Origin: Macrophomina tecta
Taxonomy: Eukaryota; Ascomycota; Dothideomycetes; Botryosphaeriales; Botryosphaeriaceae
Direction of reading: 5' to 3'
DNA length: 64,000 bases
Assembly: GCA_024180945.1 (NCBI GenBank)
Contig: JAKSGN010000036.1
Coordinates: forward strand, 2,294,001 to 2,358,000
The notes under the pieces were generated by a model. That model ran no database searches. It saw only the letters and a program-made list of their open reading frames with translations, and had not been told where the DNA came from. This document shows positions 33,640-45,519 of the stretch, in pieces. Within the stretch, counting starts at the first letter, position 1. Every line of letters starts with the position of its first letter. The position numbers and the translations under genes are program-made.

Positions 33640-36600
33640 TAGGTTCTAAGCCACCGTTAATGCCCCTATATAGACTCTTCTAATCCGAACTACGGATTCT
33701 TAGGGAATACATTAATAAGGCCTTAGAATAGGGGTGGATTAAATATAGTAAGTTGCCTACGGGCGCGCCTATTCTCTTTACCCCCAAGATAGATGGTACT
33801 ATACGGTTATACGTAGATTATAGGGGCCTAAATAAGATTACGATTAAAAATAGCTATTCTATACTACTAGTGGGCGAGCTACTAGACTGCCTAAGCACCG
33901 TAAAGATCTTTACTAAACTAGACCTACGCGATACTTATTACCGAATCCGTATAAAGGAAGGTAATAAGTAGAAAATAGTATTTAAGACGCGTTACGGGTA
34001 TTACGAGTACCTAGTTATACTATTTAGCTTAACTAACGCACCCGTAATCTTCTAGTCGTATATTTACCGAGCCCTAGGAGGCCTAGTAGACACGATTTAC
34101 GTAGTATACTTAGATAATATACTTATATACTTAGCGGATAAGTCTTAGTACGTCGAGCACGTTAAACGTATTCTCTAAAGATTACATAATTAGAACCTCT
34201 ACGTAAAACCATCTAAATATAGCTTTTATATAAAGTACGTCGAGTTCCTAGGCTTTATCGTTACCCCCTAGGGGGTTGTTATAGACCCCGTAAGAGTCGA
34301 AGCTATTAAGGACTGGCCGGAGCCGTAAAGCTACTATAATATTTAGGTTTTTCTAGGCTTTGCTAACTTCTATAGGCGCTTTATATAGAATTACTCTACG
34401 GTAGTTTAACCACTGACTAGCTTACTAAAAGAAGTAGCCTAAGATTCTAATCCGGGGGCTAAACGAGCGCCGAAAAAGAGACTAACTAAATAGTATAAGC
34501 CCTAGAAATAGCCCGTAGGGGCAAAGTAGGCGTTTAGTAGGCTAAAAGTATACTTTACGTAGGCTTCTATACTACGGTACTATAACCTAAATCTTTTAGT
34601 TATACTAATTACTAACGTATTAAACTATATTTATGGCGGCATCCTTCTCTAACCGCTGGATGGAGAGAATAACTAGCGCTATTAGTACCCCGTTGCGTAT
34701 TTTAGCTATAAGTTCGCTGGTACTAAAATACGGTATAATACCTACGATAAGGAACTCTACGCGATCGTATAGTACTTTAAGCATTAGAGGCCTTACCTAG
34801 CACACGTATAGATACTAGTGCGGGTATTATCTAATTATAATAACCTACGTTATTTTATAACGACTAAGAGCCTTACGGCTCGATAGGCTTAGTACGCTAA
34901 AGTCTTAGCTAAATTCGATTTTAATATCGAATATAAGCTGGATAAGTCTAATCTAGCGAACGCTCTTTCGAGGCGTCTAGACTACGCCCTTAGCTTTAAG
35001 AAGGGTAATAAGCGCACCTACCTTAATACTATATTACCTATACTATAACGTAAACTCTAGATTTAGGAGTTAGGAGAACCCCTACGCACTACTAAAGACC
35101 CCGGCTAAGAGCACGAGGGAAACCTACGTATAAACGGCGGTAGTAATTACCGAACTGCCTTAGTCTATTTCGTTACTTATAAGGAGCACGATAAGTTCAC
35201 TTATAAGGGCCTAGCACCTCTAGTATATACTTACTACGAGGGGGCTAGTACGAGCTTAGTATAAAGCTTCGTGCCTCGGTCTATAGTAATAGTAGCCGCT
35301 ATAACTAAAATAGCGTTCGAAGCTACTCCTAAATCGTTAGTTAATTTTATTCGCACCGAGTAACGAAGAAATGCCTTTTACGTAGACGTATAAGAATAGC
35401 TTACGAAAAGGGTGCTTTTAGCGTACGATTAGTATACGATCGATAAGTAAGGACTCCTACGCTATAAAGGGCGGGTATACGTGCTAAAGTATACTTCGCT
35501 ACGTAAGGAAATCCTACTTAGGAATTATAATAATCTAAGTAGTGGCTATTACGGTATTCGCCATACCTAGGAGGTACTTTCTAGAAAGTACCACTAGAAA
35601 GGCATTACCGCGGACGTTAGGGAATATATATAAAGCTACGATGTCTATTAATGTAATAAGGCTCGCCGGTATAAGCTATATAGGTTATTATAGCTACTAC
35701 TAGTAGCCGCTTAACCCTATAGGTACTACTCCCTTAATTTTATTACGGACTTGCTAGAATCTGTAGAATGAGACGGTTAAGTATATAACGTAGTTCTCGT
35801 ACTCATTAATCGTTTTACTAAATATATACGTTACCTACTAGTTAGAAAGATGATTAATAGGATAACGCTCGCGGATTTTATCGTAAACGACGTCTTTGTA
35901 TAATTTAGGCTGCCTAATAGCCTAGTCTTAGATAGGGGCTTAACGTTCACGAGCTAGTTCTAGAGCGAATTATACTATAATCTTAGGATTAAGTATAGAC
36001 TAAGTACCTCCTTTTACCCGTAGATAGACGGCTAAACAAAGAGATAAAATTAGAAGTTAGAGGCGTATCTACGCTATTATACCTTCTAGAACTAGTTAGA
36101 CTAGGTAAAGCTTCTCTAGTAGGCTTTATACGCCTATAACTAGAAAACCTACTCTTTTATAGGCTTCGCACTAGTTTAACTAGATACGGGGGTGGAACCT
36201 AACTCCTAGAACGGGGTTTAGAATAACCTTAACAGGAATTTTCTAACCGAATCGGCCGAAGCAGCTAAAAAGCACGCGGAAAGTATATAAAAAGTATAGG
36301 AATTAACGGCGGAATCCCTCGGACACTCCTAGGAGCTCTAAACGAAATATTATAACCGAAACCAAACCGAAATATATTTTAATATTAGATAACCAGTCCT
36401 TCTCTTAGTAAGGAATATTAAAACTAAACGGCCTTATAAGAAACTCGATAACCGTTACCTAGGGCTATTCTAAATCTTAAAGAAGATTAGCTTCTAGGCC
36501 TACCGCTTAGATCTACTATAATTTATATCCCGGCTATATACTATTTTTAACGTTGCATTGCTAGAAGCTTATATGGTAAGGCTAGGGTTCTAACTGCTAC

Positions 36601-36900
36601 TAGTCGAAGAAATCGATAATAGTAGATACTAGAAAGTCAAAGCTATAGTAGCCTATAAAGAAGGGCTACTAAGATAATACCTACTTAAATAGCTTAGCTG
36701 GCCCTATAAATATAATAAGTAGAAGTAGAAAGAGGAGCTAGATAATTATAGAGAGCTTCTATAGGATTACCTTAAAAAAAACTCTATTTCCTAGAACGCC
36801 TAGCTAAAACGCAAGCGAAACGCAGGCGGAATATAGGCTATAAGTAAGCCACGGTAAGGGCGCCCCCTAGGATTAAAGAATAAGAAGAAATATTAGGGAA
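33640..36900 (+). pseudogene. pol: pol of element B: RT, RNase H, integrase, chromodomain; RIP-inactivated
   Basis: In order: RT with [20 protein letters not shown] (33,752 on), [10 protein letters not shown] and YLDNILIY in place of YLDDILIY at about 34,110; an RNase H region with TYDKELYAIV at about 34,740; an integrase with SGYYGIRHT (zinc region) and a catalytic core including FITDLLESVE and SFYPQIDGQT at about 36,010; and a chromodomain-like tail at about 36,600-36,780. This order defines a chromovirus. The second catalytic Asp of RT is Asn (GAT to AAT), again a RIP-compatible change. Only the short stretch 33,753-33,971 stays open. Confidence 0.85.
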
Positions 36901-36910
36901 AATACTTAAT

Positions 36911-37710
36911 TTATAAAGAAGGGCCCTAAAGAAGTATCTACTTTATATTTAAGCTATACTAAAACCACCTCTTATCCGTATTAGATATTCTCGTAAAGTA
37001 CTTATTCTTAAACTCCTCGTCTACTACTTCGTTAGTTAGCTTTATTAAGCTAATTCTACCTAGTCTAGCCTAATAACGCTACTAATTCTCCGAGCGCGAT
37101 ATATTGCGCGTATACTACTAGTTACTACGGCTGCTAGTAGCTATAATCTTCTTCGCCTTCTACTTCTTATATACCGATACCGCCTCTCCCAATGCACTAG
37201 CGTACTTATATAGCGTAAGTACGTTCTTCTCTATAAACTCTAGTACCTTCTTATCGGGAGCGCTATCGAAGCTATCGTAATAGAACGATAGTAAATTAGT
37301 AGCACGGCGGAATTAAGAAGGAACCTAAAAATAAATTTTATTATTAGTAACGAGTATAAGCAGTATAAAAGCATATAAAAAGTATAAGAAAAGTAGGGGA
37401 AAAGCGTACTTACTAGAGTATATTTATAACTACTCTTCGCACACCGATTATACTTAATATAGGGTAGATTCTTAAAGTAGATTTAGCGAAGCCCCCTAAG
37501 AAGCTCCGTAGGCGTAAAATTAACCTATACTTTACCCTCGCGGTAGCGCATCGTGCCCTAGTAGCGCACGCAACGTATATAATATACCACTACTAAACTA
37601 GGCTACGGCTAAAGATAAGGGAGAAGCTTTACTATATTACCCGTAATAGGCGTCTGCGGAAGCTTATTATAGAAGTAACCTAAGTAAACGAAGCCGGAAG
37701 GGGTCTATAT
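36911..37710 (-). pseudogene. Antisense two-exon gene in element B, RIP-inactivated
   Basis: Opposite to pol, between the chromodomain and the 3' LTR. It has the same 800-nt span and layout as the better-preserved copy in C (40,580-41,379). The start codon is ATA where C has ATG, and the first Cys of the CxxC motif is Tyr (TAT) where C has Cys (TGT): two direct examples of G-to-A RIP. I do not recognise the family. Confidence 0.7.
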
Positions 37711-38908
37711 AGTAATAGTTATTTAAGAGAAAGGAGTAATAAAAAGAGTTAATATTAGTTAAAGACGTTTTAGTTAAAGAAGAAAAGCTAGATCTAAACT
37801 ACGAAAATCTAGAAAAGTACGGGGGGTTATTATACCTATTAAAGCTATCGAAAAAAATGACCTCGTGCCCTATAAGTATTATTAGCACGCGTGAGTCACT
37901 AATTAGTATATTCGCTAGTATTATTGTATAAGACTAACTTCTATTGTTCTTAATAGTAATAATACCTAATAATAAAGAAAAAACCGCGTTAATATACTAT
38001 TACCTACGTTTTCCGTATATATAGCATGCCGCTAGCATTACTAATAACCGCTTAGCGATATATTTTCTTATTTTTCTATTAATTTATTGTTCTTTGTTTA
38101 TTATTCGCAGTAATAGCTACGTAATAAGGTTAATTCGCCTTACTACGTAACGCCTATAGCTAATATATAATACTACGTTCTATATAGTAATTAGGTGCAC
38201 TCTTTTTCCTTACTAAAGGTTTTTTAACGAGGCACTAATATAATACCTTCTAATAGAAATCGAGGCGATTCCTACTAGAGGGGGGGGTAGTATTAGAATA
38301 ATAGACCCTAGTATATCCTTAGAATGCTTATACTGTGCGTTCTACGTGCTTATTACGTGCTACGCACGGGCCCCCAGTATATAATGCCACTAAGGGGTAA
38401 ATTCTATACTACTAAGGATTTATACCTAAGAATATACGACTCTTCTAAAGGCTTCCTATGTTACGAACCCCAGAGGACAAGGGCTTTATGACCCCACGGG
38501 CGGAAGGCCCGCACGGGAAAAGACACCGCAGGAACCCACAGGGACGGCAGAGCCGCACCACCAGCACGCCCGCACGGGAAAACCAGCCGCAAGGGAAGAC
38601 GGCGCGTACGGGCCTGGGCAAGGCAGCAATGGAAGCCCGCACGGGAGCGACGCCCACGCGGCACAGCAAGACCACGAGAACACAGACCAGGTGAACTCCC
38701 GCAGGGGAAGAACGCCCACAAGGGAGAAGTCACGAATCCCGGAAACCCGGCTTCGAGCCAAGAGGAACGGGCGAGAGAAAGTCGGACAACTTGTACGGTC
38801 CAAGGGACGATGGTCTGGCGGTAGAATACTCCCGTAACCGATGCAGAAGTCGGATTCCAGGAAACAGGCTTTAGCGCCCGAGTCACGTGGGACCCACAGG
38901 GCCCACCT

Positions 38909-38982
38909 GGATCAACCTGATCCAAGATCAATGATCCAACACCATTGATCCAGCTGCTTTGATCCAGCTGTATCGATCCAGA
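38909..38982 (+). repeat. GATCCA motif array in the U3 of solo LTR D
   Basis: Five GATCCA copies plus one inverted copy (TGGATC) in about 70 bp, directly upstream of the TATA box. This layout resembles a regulatory array in the U3 region. Confidence 0.6.
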
Positions 38983-39002
38983 TTGCTACAATTTTCCTAC
39001 AG

Positions 39003-39047
39003 TATATAGACGCACTCATTAGATAGTACTTTGACCTTCGTGGTCAA
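39003..39047 (+). promoter_or_regulatory. TATA box and start-site hairpin in LTR D
   Basis: TATATA at 39,003-39,008, then CACTCATTAGATAG, then TTGACCTTCGTGGTCAA at 39,031-39,047, which can form a six-pair hairpin with loop TTCGT. The same arrangement and spacing occurs in the LTR of element A. Confidence 0.6.
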
Positions 39048-39265
39048 CTCAAAGTTCCAATACAACCCTATTGGAGGTAACAAGCCTGACGCGCACCGCG
39101 CACCGACATCTCACGTGATCACTACCATCGTTCCAATCCTTTACCCTTCTCTTGTCCTTCAAGGTAAACCCTTCAGCTACCTGACCCTGCTAGGCGATTC
39201 CAAAGCCTAGTGGAAGAGGCCGCCGTTACATCCTACTTATAACTAGCCTATTTACTTATACGCTC

Positions 39266-39807
39266 CCGCGTATTAACGAGCTCTAGGATAAGTTAGAAAA
39301 CGCGAAGTACTTTATAAAGCTAGACCTCCGGGACGAATATTACTTAGTTAGAATTAAAGAAGGGGAAGAGTAAAAAATAGCTTTCTAAATAAGGCTAGAA
39401 CTCTACGAGTATATAATTATACTATTCGGGCTTACTAACGCGCTAGCAATCTTCTAAAATCTTATTAATAATACGCTACGTAACTACTTAGATATCTTCT
39501 ATATAGCTTATCTTAACGATATTCTTATCTTCTCGGAAACACTCGAGGAACATAAGAAGTATATTAAAAAAATCCTAGAAATTCTCTAAGTAAAGAATCT
39601 ATCTATCGTACTAAAGAAATACGAATAGTACGTATAGAGAATAGAATTCTTAGGCTTTATTATTATCCCCGGATATATCGGTATGGACGACTCGAAACTA
39701 GACTCTATTAAAGAATAGCTAGTACTAAAAATAATTAAGAAAGTATAGTTCTTTCTTAGATTCGCTAACTTCTATAGAAAATTTATCTAGAACTATTTAA
39801 AGGTTAC
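39266..39807 (+). pseudogene. pol: Reverse transcriptase of element A, second piece
   Basis: Continues RT after element B: KYFIKLDLRDEYY, an ILFGLTNA segment, [11 protein letters not shown] (YxDD site, the first Asp now Asn) and FLRFANFYRKFI. The piece ends at the insertion of element C and continues at 46,990 with TEPLMRLI. Stops are TAG/TAA only. Confidence 0.88.
39803..39807. repeat. Target-site duplication GTTAC of element C, left copy
   Basis: GTTAC is repeated at 46,985-46,989; one copy rejoins the A reading frame. Confidence 0.95.
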
Positions 39808-40000
39808 TATAAGTAAGTAGGCTAGTTATAAGCAGGAAGCCTTTAGAAGAGTCGTATATTCTTAGATACGAATTCTTAGTAGTGCAGGATTTACCCCTTA
39901 GTAGCGTTATATACTAGGGGCCCGTGCGTAGCACGTGATAAGCACGTGGAACGTACGGTATAAGCACCCTAAGGGTATACTAGGGCCTATTGTCCTAATA
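39808..40000 (-). repeat. 3' LTR of element C (193 bp)
   Basis: Reverse orientation; read on the plus strand it begins TATAAGTAAG and ends GTCCTAATA. Same length and layout as the LTRs of B. A complementary C-rich (purine) tract lies just inside at 40,001-40,013. Confidence 0.93.
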
Positions 40001-40579
40001 CTACCCCCCTCTCTAGTAGGAATCGCCCTGATTTCTATTAGAAGGTATTATGTTGGTGCCTCATTAAAAAATCTTTAGTAAGGAAAAAGAGTGCACCTAA
40101 TTACTATATAGGACGTAGTATTATGTATTAGCTATAGGCGTTATATAGTAAGGCGAATTAGCCTTGTTACGTAGCCGTTACTACGAACAATAAACAAAGA
40201 ACAATAAATTAATAGAAAAATAAGAAAATATATCGCTAAGCGGTTATTAGTAATACCAGCGGCATGCTATATACACGAAAAACGTAGGTAATAGTGCGTT
40301 AGCGCAGTTTTTTCTTTATTATTGGGTATTGTTGCTATTAAGGACAATAGAAGTTAGCCTTATACAATAATACTAGTGAATATACTAATTAGTGACTTAC
40401 GCGTACTAATAATACTTATAGGGCACGAGGTCGTTTTTTCGATAGCTTTAATAGATATAATAACCCCCCGTATTTCCCTAGATTTTTATAGTTTAGATCT
40501 AGCTTTTCTTCTTTAACTAAAACGTCTTTAACTAATATTAATCCTTTTTATTACTTCTTTCTCTTAAATAACTATTACT

Positions 40580-41379
40580 ATGTAGACCCCTTCCGGCTTC
40601 GTTTACTTAGGTTACTCCTACGATGAGCTTCCGTAGACGCCTATTACGGGTAATATAGTAAAGCTTCTTCTTTATCTTTAGCCGTAGCCTAGTTTGGTAG
40701 TGGTGTACTATATACGTTACGTGCGCTACTAGGGTACGATGCGCTACTGCGAGAATAAAGTATAAATTAATTTTACGCCTGCGGAGCTTCTTAGGGGGCT
40801 TCGCTAGATCTACTTTAAGAATCTACCCTATGCTAAGTGTAATCGGTGTGCGAAGAGTAGTTATAAATATACTCTAGTAAGTATACTTTTTTTCTACTTT
40901 TCTTATGCTTTTTGTATGCTTTTATACTGCTTGTGCTCGTTGCTAATAATAAAATTTATTTTTAGGTTTTCTCTTAATTCCGCCGTACTACTAATTTGCT
41001 ATCATTCTGTTACGATAGCTTCGATGGCGCTCCCGATAAGAAGGTGCTAGAGTTTATAGAGGAGGACGTGCTTGCGCTATATAAGTACGCCGGTGCGTTG
41101 GGAGAGGCGGTGTCGGTATATAAGAAGTAGGAGGCGAAGGAGATTGCGGCTACTAGCGGCCGTAGTAACTAGTAGTATACGCGCAATATATCGCGCTCGG
41201 AGAATTAGCAGCGTTATTAGGCTAGACTAGGTGGGGTTAGCTTAATAAAGCTAACTAACGAAGTGGTAGACGAGGAGTTTAAGGATAAGTACTTTACGAG
41301 GATGTCTAATACGGATAAGAGGTGGTTTTAGTATAGCTTAAATATAAAGTAGATGCTTCTTTAGGGCCCTTTTTTATAA
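40580..41379 (+). pseudogene. Antisense two-exon gene in element C, RIP-inactivated
   Basis: Opposite to the element's pol. Exon 1 is 40,580-40,876 (99 codons from ATG); the intron, 40,877-40,965, has GTAAGT, a CTAAT branch and a TTTTTAG acceptor; exon 2 is 40,966-41,379 (138 codons with stop), phase 0. Every premature stop is TAG or TAA at a likely Gln codon, so a single coding frame of about 235 residues survives. Exon 1 encodes a Tyr- and Leu-rich region and ends in a CNRCAKSS motif; exon 2 encodes a charged, probably helical region with KKVLEFIEEDVLALYKY. I recognise no named family; the CxxC suggests metal binding. The last stop could also be RIP-made, so the true end is uncertain. Confidence 0.72.
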
Positions 41380-41399
41380 ATTAAGTATTTTCTCTAATG

Positions 41400-44300
41400 T
41401 TTCTTCTTGTTCTTTGATTCTGGGGGGCGCCCTCGCTATGGCTTACTTATAGCCTGCGTTCCGCCTGCGTTTCGCTTGCGTTTTGGCTGGGCGTTTTAGG
41501 GAATAGGGTTTTCTTTAAGGTAATTCTATAGAAGCTCTTTATAATTATCTAGCTTCTCTTTCTACTTCCACTCGTTGTGTTTATAGGGCTAGCCGAGCTA
41601 TTTAAGTAGGTATTACCTTAGTAGCCCTTTTTTATAGGCTACTATGGCTTCGACTTTCTAGTGTCTACTATCGTCGATTTCTTCGACTGGTAGCGGTTAG
41701 AATCCTAGCCTTACCGTATAAGCTTTTAGTAATGTAACGTTGAAAATAGTATATAGCCGGGATATAGATTATAGTAGGTCTAAGCGGTAGGTCTAGGAGC
41801 TAATCTTCTCTAGAATTCGGAATAGTCCTAGGTAACGGTTATCGAGTTTCTTGTAAGGCCGTTTGGTTTTGATATTTCTTACTAAGAGAAGGACTGGTTG
41901 TCCAATATTAAAATATATTTCGGTTCAGTTTTAGTTATAATATTTCGTTTAGAGCTTCTAGAAGTGTCCGAGGGATTTCGCCGCTAATTTCTATACTTTC
42001 CGTATACTTTCCGCGTGCTTTTTAGCTGCTTCGGCCGATTTAGTTAGGGGATTTCTATTAAGGTTATCCTAAACCCCGTTCTAGGAGTTAGGTTCTACCC
42101 CCGTATCTAGTTAAACTAGTACGAAGCCTGTAGAAGAGTAGGTTTTCTAGTTATAGGCGTGTAAAGCCTACTAGAGAAGCTTTACCTAGTCTAACTAGTT
42201 TTAGAAGGTGTAATAGCGTAGGTACGCCTCTAACTCCTAATTTTACCTCTCCGTTTGGCCGTCTATCTACGGGTAAAAGGAGGTACTTAGTCTATACTTA
42301 ATTCTAAGATTATAGTATAATTCGCTCTAGAACTAGCTCGTAAACGTTAAGTCCCTATTTAAGACTAGGCTGTTGGGCGGCCTAAATTATACAAAGACGT
42401 TGTTTACGATAAAATTCGCGAGCGTTACCCTATTAATCGTCTTTCTAACTAGTAGGTAACGTATATATTTAGTAAAACGGTTAACGAGTACGAGAACTAC
42501 GTTATATACTCGACTATCTCGCCCTACGGATTCTAGCAAGTCCATAATAAAATTAAGGAAGTAGTGCCTATGGGGTTAAGCGGCTATTAGTAGTAGCTAT
42601 AATAACCTATACGGCTTATACCGGCGAGCCTTATTACGTTAATAGGTATCGTAGCTTTATATATATTTCCTAACGTCCGCGGTGATGCCTTTCTAGTGGT
42701 ACTTCCTAGAAAGTATCTTCTAGGTGCGGCGGATACCGTAATAGCTACTACTTAGATCGTTATAATTCCTAAGTAGGATTTCCTCGCGTAGTGGAGTATA
42801 CTTTAGTACGTATACCCGCCCTTTATAGCGTAGGAGTCCTTGCTCGTCGATTATATACTAATTATACGCTAAAAGTATTCTTTTCGTAAGCTATTCTCGT
42901 ACGTTTGCGTAGAAGGCGTCCCTTCGTTGCTCGATACGAATAAAATTAACTAACGATTTAGGAGTAGCTTCGAACGTTGTTTTAGTTATAGCGGCTACTA
43001 TTACTATAGACCAAGGCACGAAGCTTTATACTAAGCTCGTGCTGGCTCCCTCGTAGTAAGTATACACCGGAGGTGCTAGGCCCTTATAAGCGAACTCGTC
43101 GTGCTCCTTATAAGTAATGGAATAGACTAAGGCGGTTCGGTAATTACTACCGCCGTTTGTACGTAGGTTTTTCTTATACTCTTGGCCGGGGTTCTTAGTA
43201 GTGCGTAGGGGTTCTTCTAACCCCTAAATCTAGAGTTTGCGTTGTAGTGTGGGTAATATAGTATTAAGGTAGGTGCGCTTATTATCCTTCTTAAAGCTAA
43301 GGGCGTAGTCTAGACGCCTTAAAAGGGCGTTCGCTAGATTAGACTTACCCGGCTTATATTCGATATTAAAATCGAATTTAGCTAAGACTTTAGCGTACTA
43401 AGCCTATTAAGCCGTGAGGCTCTTGGTCGTTATAAAATAACGTAGGTTATTATAATTAGATAATACCCGTACTGGCGTCTATACGTATGCTAGGTAAGGC
43501 CTCTAATGCTTAAAGTACTATACGATCGCGTAGAGTTTCTTATCGTAGGTGTTGTATCGTATTTTAGTACTAGCGAACTTATAGCTAAAATACGTAATGG
43601 GGTACTAATAGCGCTGGTTATTCTCTCTATTTAGCGGCTGGAGAAGGATGCCGCCGTAGGTATAGTCCGATGCGTTGGTAATTAGTATAACTAGAAGATT
43701 TAGATTATAGTGTCGTAGTATAGGAGTCTACGTAAAGTATACTTTTAGCCTACTAAACGCCTGCTTTGCCCCTACGGGCCATTTCTAGGGCTTATACTAT
43801 TTAGTTAGCCCCTTTTTCGGCGCTCGTTTGGCCCCTGGATTAGAATCTTAGGCTACTTCTTTTAGTAAGCTAGTTAGTGGTTGAACTACTATAGAGTAAT
43901 TCTATATAAAGCGCCTATAGAAGTTGGTAAAGCCTAGGAAAACCTAAATATTACGGTAGCTTTACGGCTTCGGCTAGTCCTTAATAGCTTCGACTCTTAC
44001 GGGGTCTATAACAACCCCCTAGGGGGTGACGATAAAGCCTAGGAACTCGACGTACTTTATATAAAAGCTATATTTAGACGGTTTTGCGTAGAGGTTCTAA
44101 TTACGTAATCTATAGAGAATACGTTTAACGTGCTCGACGTGCTAAGACTCATCCGCTAAGTATATAAGTATATTATCTAAGTATACTATGTAAATCGTGT
44201 CTACTAGGCCTCCTAGGGCTCGGTGGATATACGACTGGAAGGTTGCGGGTGCGTTAGTTAAGCTAAATAGTATAACTAGGTACTTATAATGCCCGTAACG

Positions 44301-44660
44301 CGTCTTAAATACTGTTTTCTACTTATTACCTTTCTTTATGCGGATTCGGTAATAAGTATCGCGTAGGTCTAGTTTAGTAAAGATCTTTACGGTGCTTAGG
44401 CGGTCTAGTAGCTCGCCTACTAGTGGTATAGAATAGCTATTTTTAACCGTAACCTTATTTATGCCCCTATAATTTACGTATAACCGCATAGTGCCGTCTA
44501 CCTTAGGGGTAAAGAGAATAGGCGCGCCCGTAGGCGACTTACTATATCTAATTTACCCCCATTCTAAGGCCTTGTTAATGTATTTCCTAAAGATCCGTAG
44601 TTCGGATTAGGAGAGTCTATATAGGGGCATTAACGGTGGCTTAGAACCTATAATGAGATT
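41400..44660 (-). pseudogene. pol: pol of element C, RIP-inactivated
   Basis: Mirror image of the pol of B by position and content (RT, RNase H, integrase, chromodomain, read right to left). Frames are closed by many stops. Slightly less mutated than B in places. Confidence 0.8.
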
Positions 44661-45519
44661 AATAGTATAATCGAACTTAGTATATTATAGTAGCTTAGTA
44701 GCTTATTCGTCTGAAAATACATCTAAGTACTTTCTATAAGTATCCGAAATCTCGTCGCGGATCTTCTTAGCTACTTTGGCTAGTAGTGCGTTTACTAAAC
44801 CGGCGAGTTTCTTATACGGTTCGCATGCTCTTTAGATGCGGGAGTATAGCCCCCGTAGGTAGGAGAGAGTTTAGTTAGGTAGGAGCCCTTTTGGATTTTA
44901 GTTACCCCCGCCTTACTTCTCGCGTGCGTTTAGTATGCTTTCCGCCCGCGAGAGGGCTACGAAAGAGTTAAAGTTATTTCTTTAACTTTCTAGGTTACCC
45001 GTAGGCGAGAGCTAGTAGTCGGACGGCTAGAGGGAGTAAATAGGCTTTCCTAGTTCTAAGTCCTAGAATAATTTAGTAGCGCTTACTAGATATATACGCT
45101 CTAGCGAGTTTATACTCTAGTAAAACGTTTCTCTTCTAAAATCGATAACCGGCCCGATAGCCCCGAGCTAGGGCATGCCGAGTATAGTATCGTAGCCCGT
45201 GAACGAGCTACTCTAGTAAGGTTAGGGTTCGGTAGTACGTGTGGCGCCCCCTAAGTCGCACGTGGTAACCCCTATATAATAAGAGTCGTATAACGTAACG
45301 GTAGTATTATTAAAAAGGCGGGTAGACGGCCTAGTACTAGCTTATATATTTTATAAGGTAAGTCGCTCTACGTATTTAAGAAATACGAGGTTTAGGTTAT
45401 AACTATAATCTATTAATACTCGAATTTTAGTAGGACCGGATAGGGTTTCTATCGAAGCGATAATTTCTATACGTTTTAAACTACCTCCCGTTTAAGACCC
45501 TAACCGTAAGAAGAAGAGG

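Larger units (their letters stand above)
38459..39230 (+). mobile_element. Solo LTR D (772 bp), not RIP-mutated
   Basis: Begins TGTTACG and ends CGTTACA, flanked by TCCTA on both sides (38,454-38,458 and 39,231-39,235). It is GC-rich with normal CpA and TpG, in sharp contrast to the DNA around it. It holds TATATA at 39,003-39,008, then a start-site block shared with the LTR of A. Upstream are repeats of a CCCGCACGGG-like motif (about 38,508, 38,570, 38,634) and a GATCCA array (38,909-38,982). Open frames here are a composition effect and I do not call them genes. It is most simply a solo LTR left by recombination of a later insertion. Confidence 0.88.
31315..39260 (+). mobile_element. Element B: Ty3/gypsy chromovirus with 193-bp LTRs, nested in A
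   Basis: A full-length element in the same direction as A: 5' LTR (31,315-31,507), gag (about 31,700-32,780), pol with RT, RNase H, integrase and chromodomain (about 33,640-36,900), an antisense two-exon gene (36,911-37,710), a G-rich purine tract (38,278-38,290) and a 3' LTR (38,291-38,458 plus 39,236-39,260, split by solo LTR D). Without D it is about 7.17 kb, matching the reversed copy C (7,177 bp). LTR ends read TA...TA, expected from TG...CA after RIP. All reading frames are broken by RIP-type stops. Confidence 0.95.
38291..39260 (+). repeat. 3' LTR of element B, split by solo LTR D
   Basis: Parts 38,291-38,458 and 39,236-39,260 add up to 193 bp, the same as the 5' LTR. The uninterrupted 5' copy shows the pre-insertion sequence GGCTTCCTACTTATA. 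Confidence 0.93.

Noticed and set aside
38811..38870. A tRNA-like stretch (TGGTCTGGCGGTAGAAT, then GTCGGATTCCAG)
   Set aside because: The A- and B-box likeness is partial and I could not build acceptor, D, anticodon and T stems. A tRNA scan would decide.
38445..38931. Open frames of 76-156 codons on both strands
   Set aside because: They lie in the GC-rich un-RIPped solo LTR D, overlap in three frames, and have low-complexity composition from repeated CCCGCACGGG-like units.
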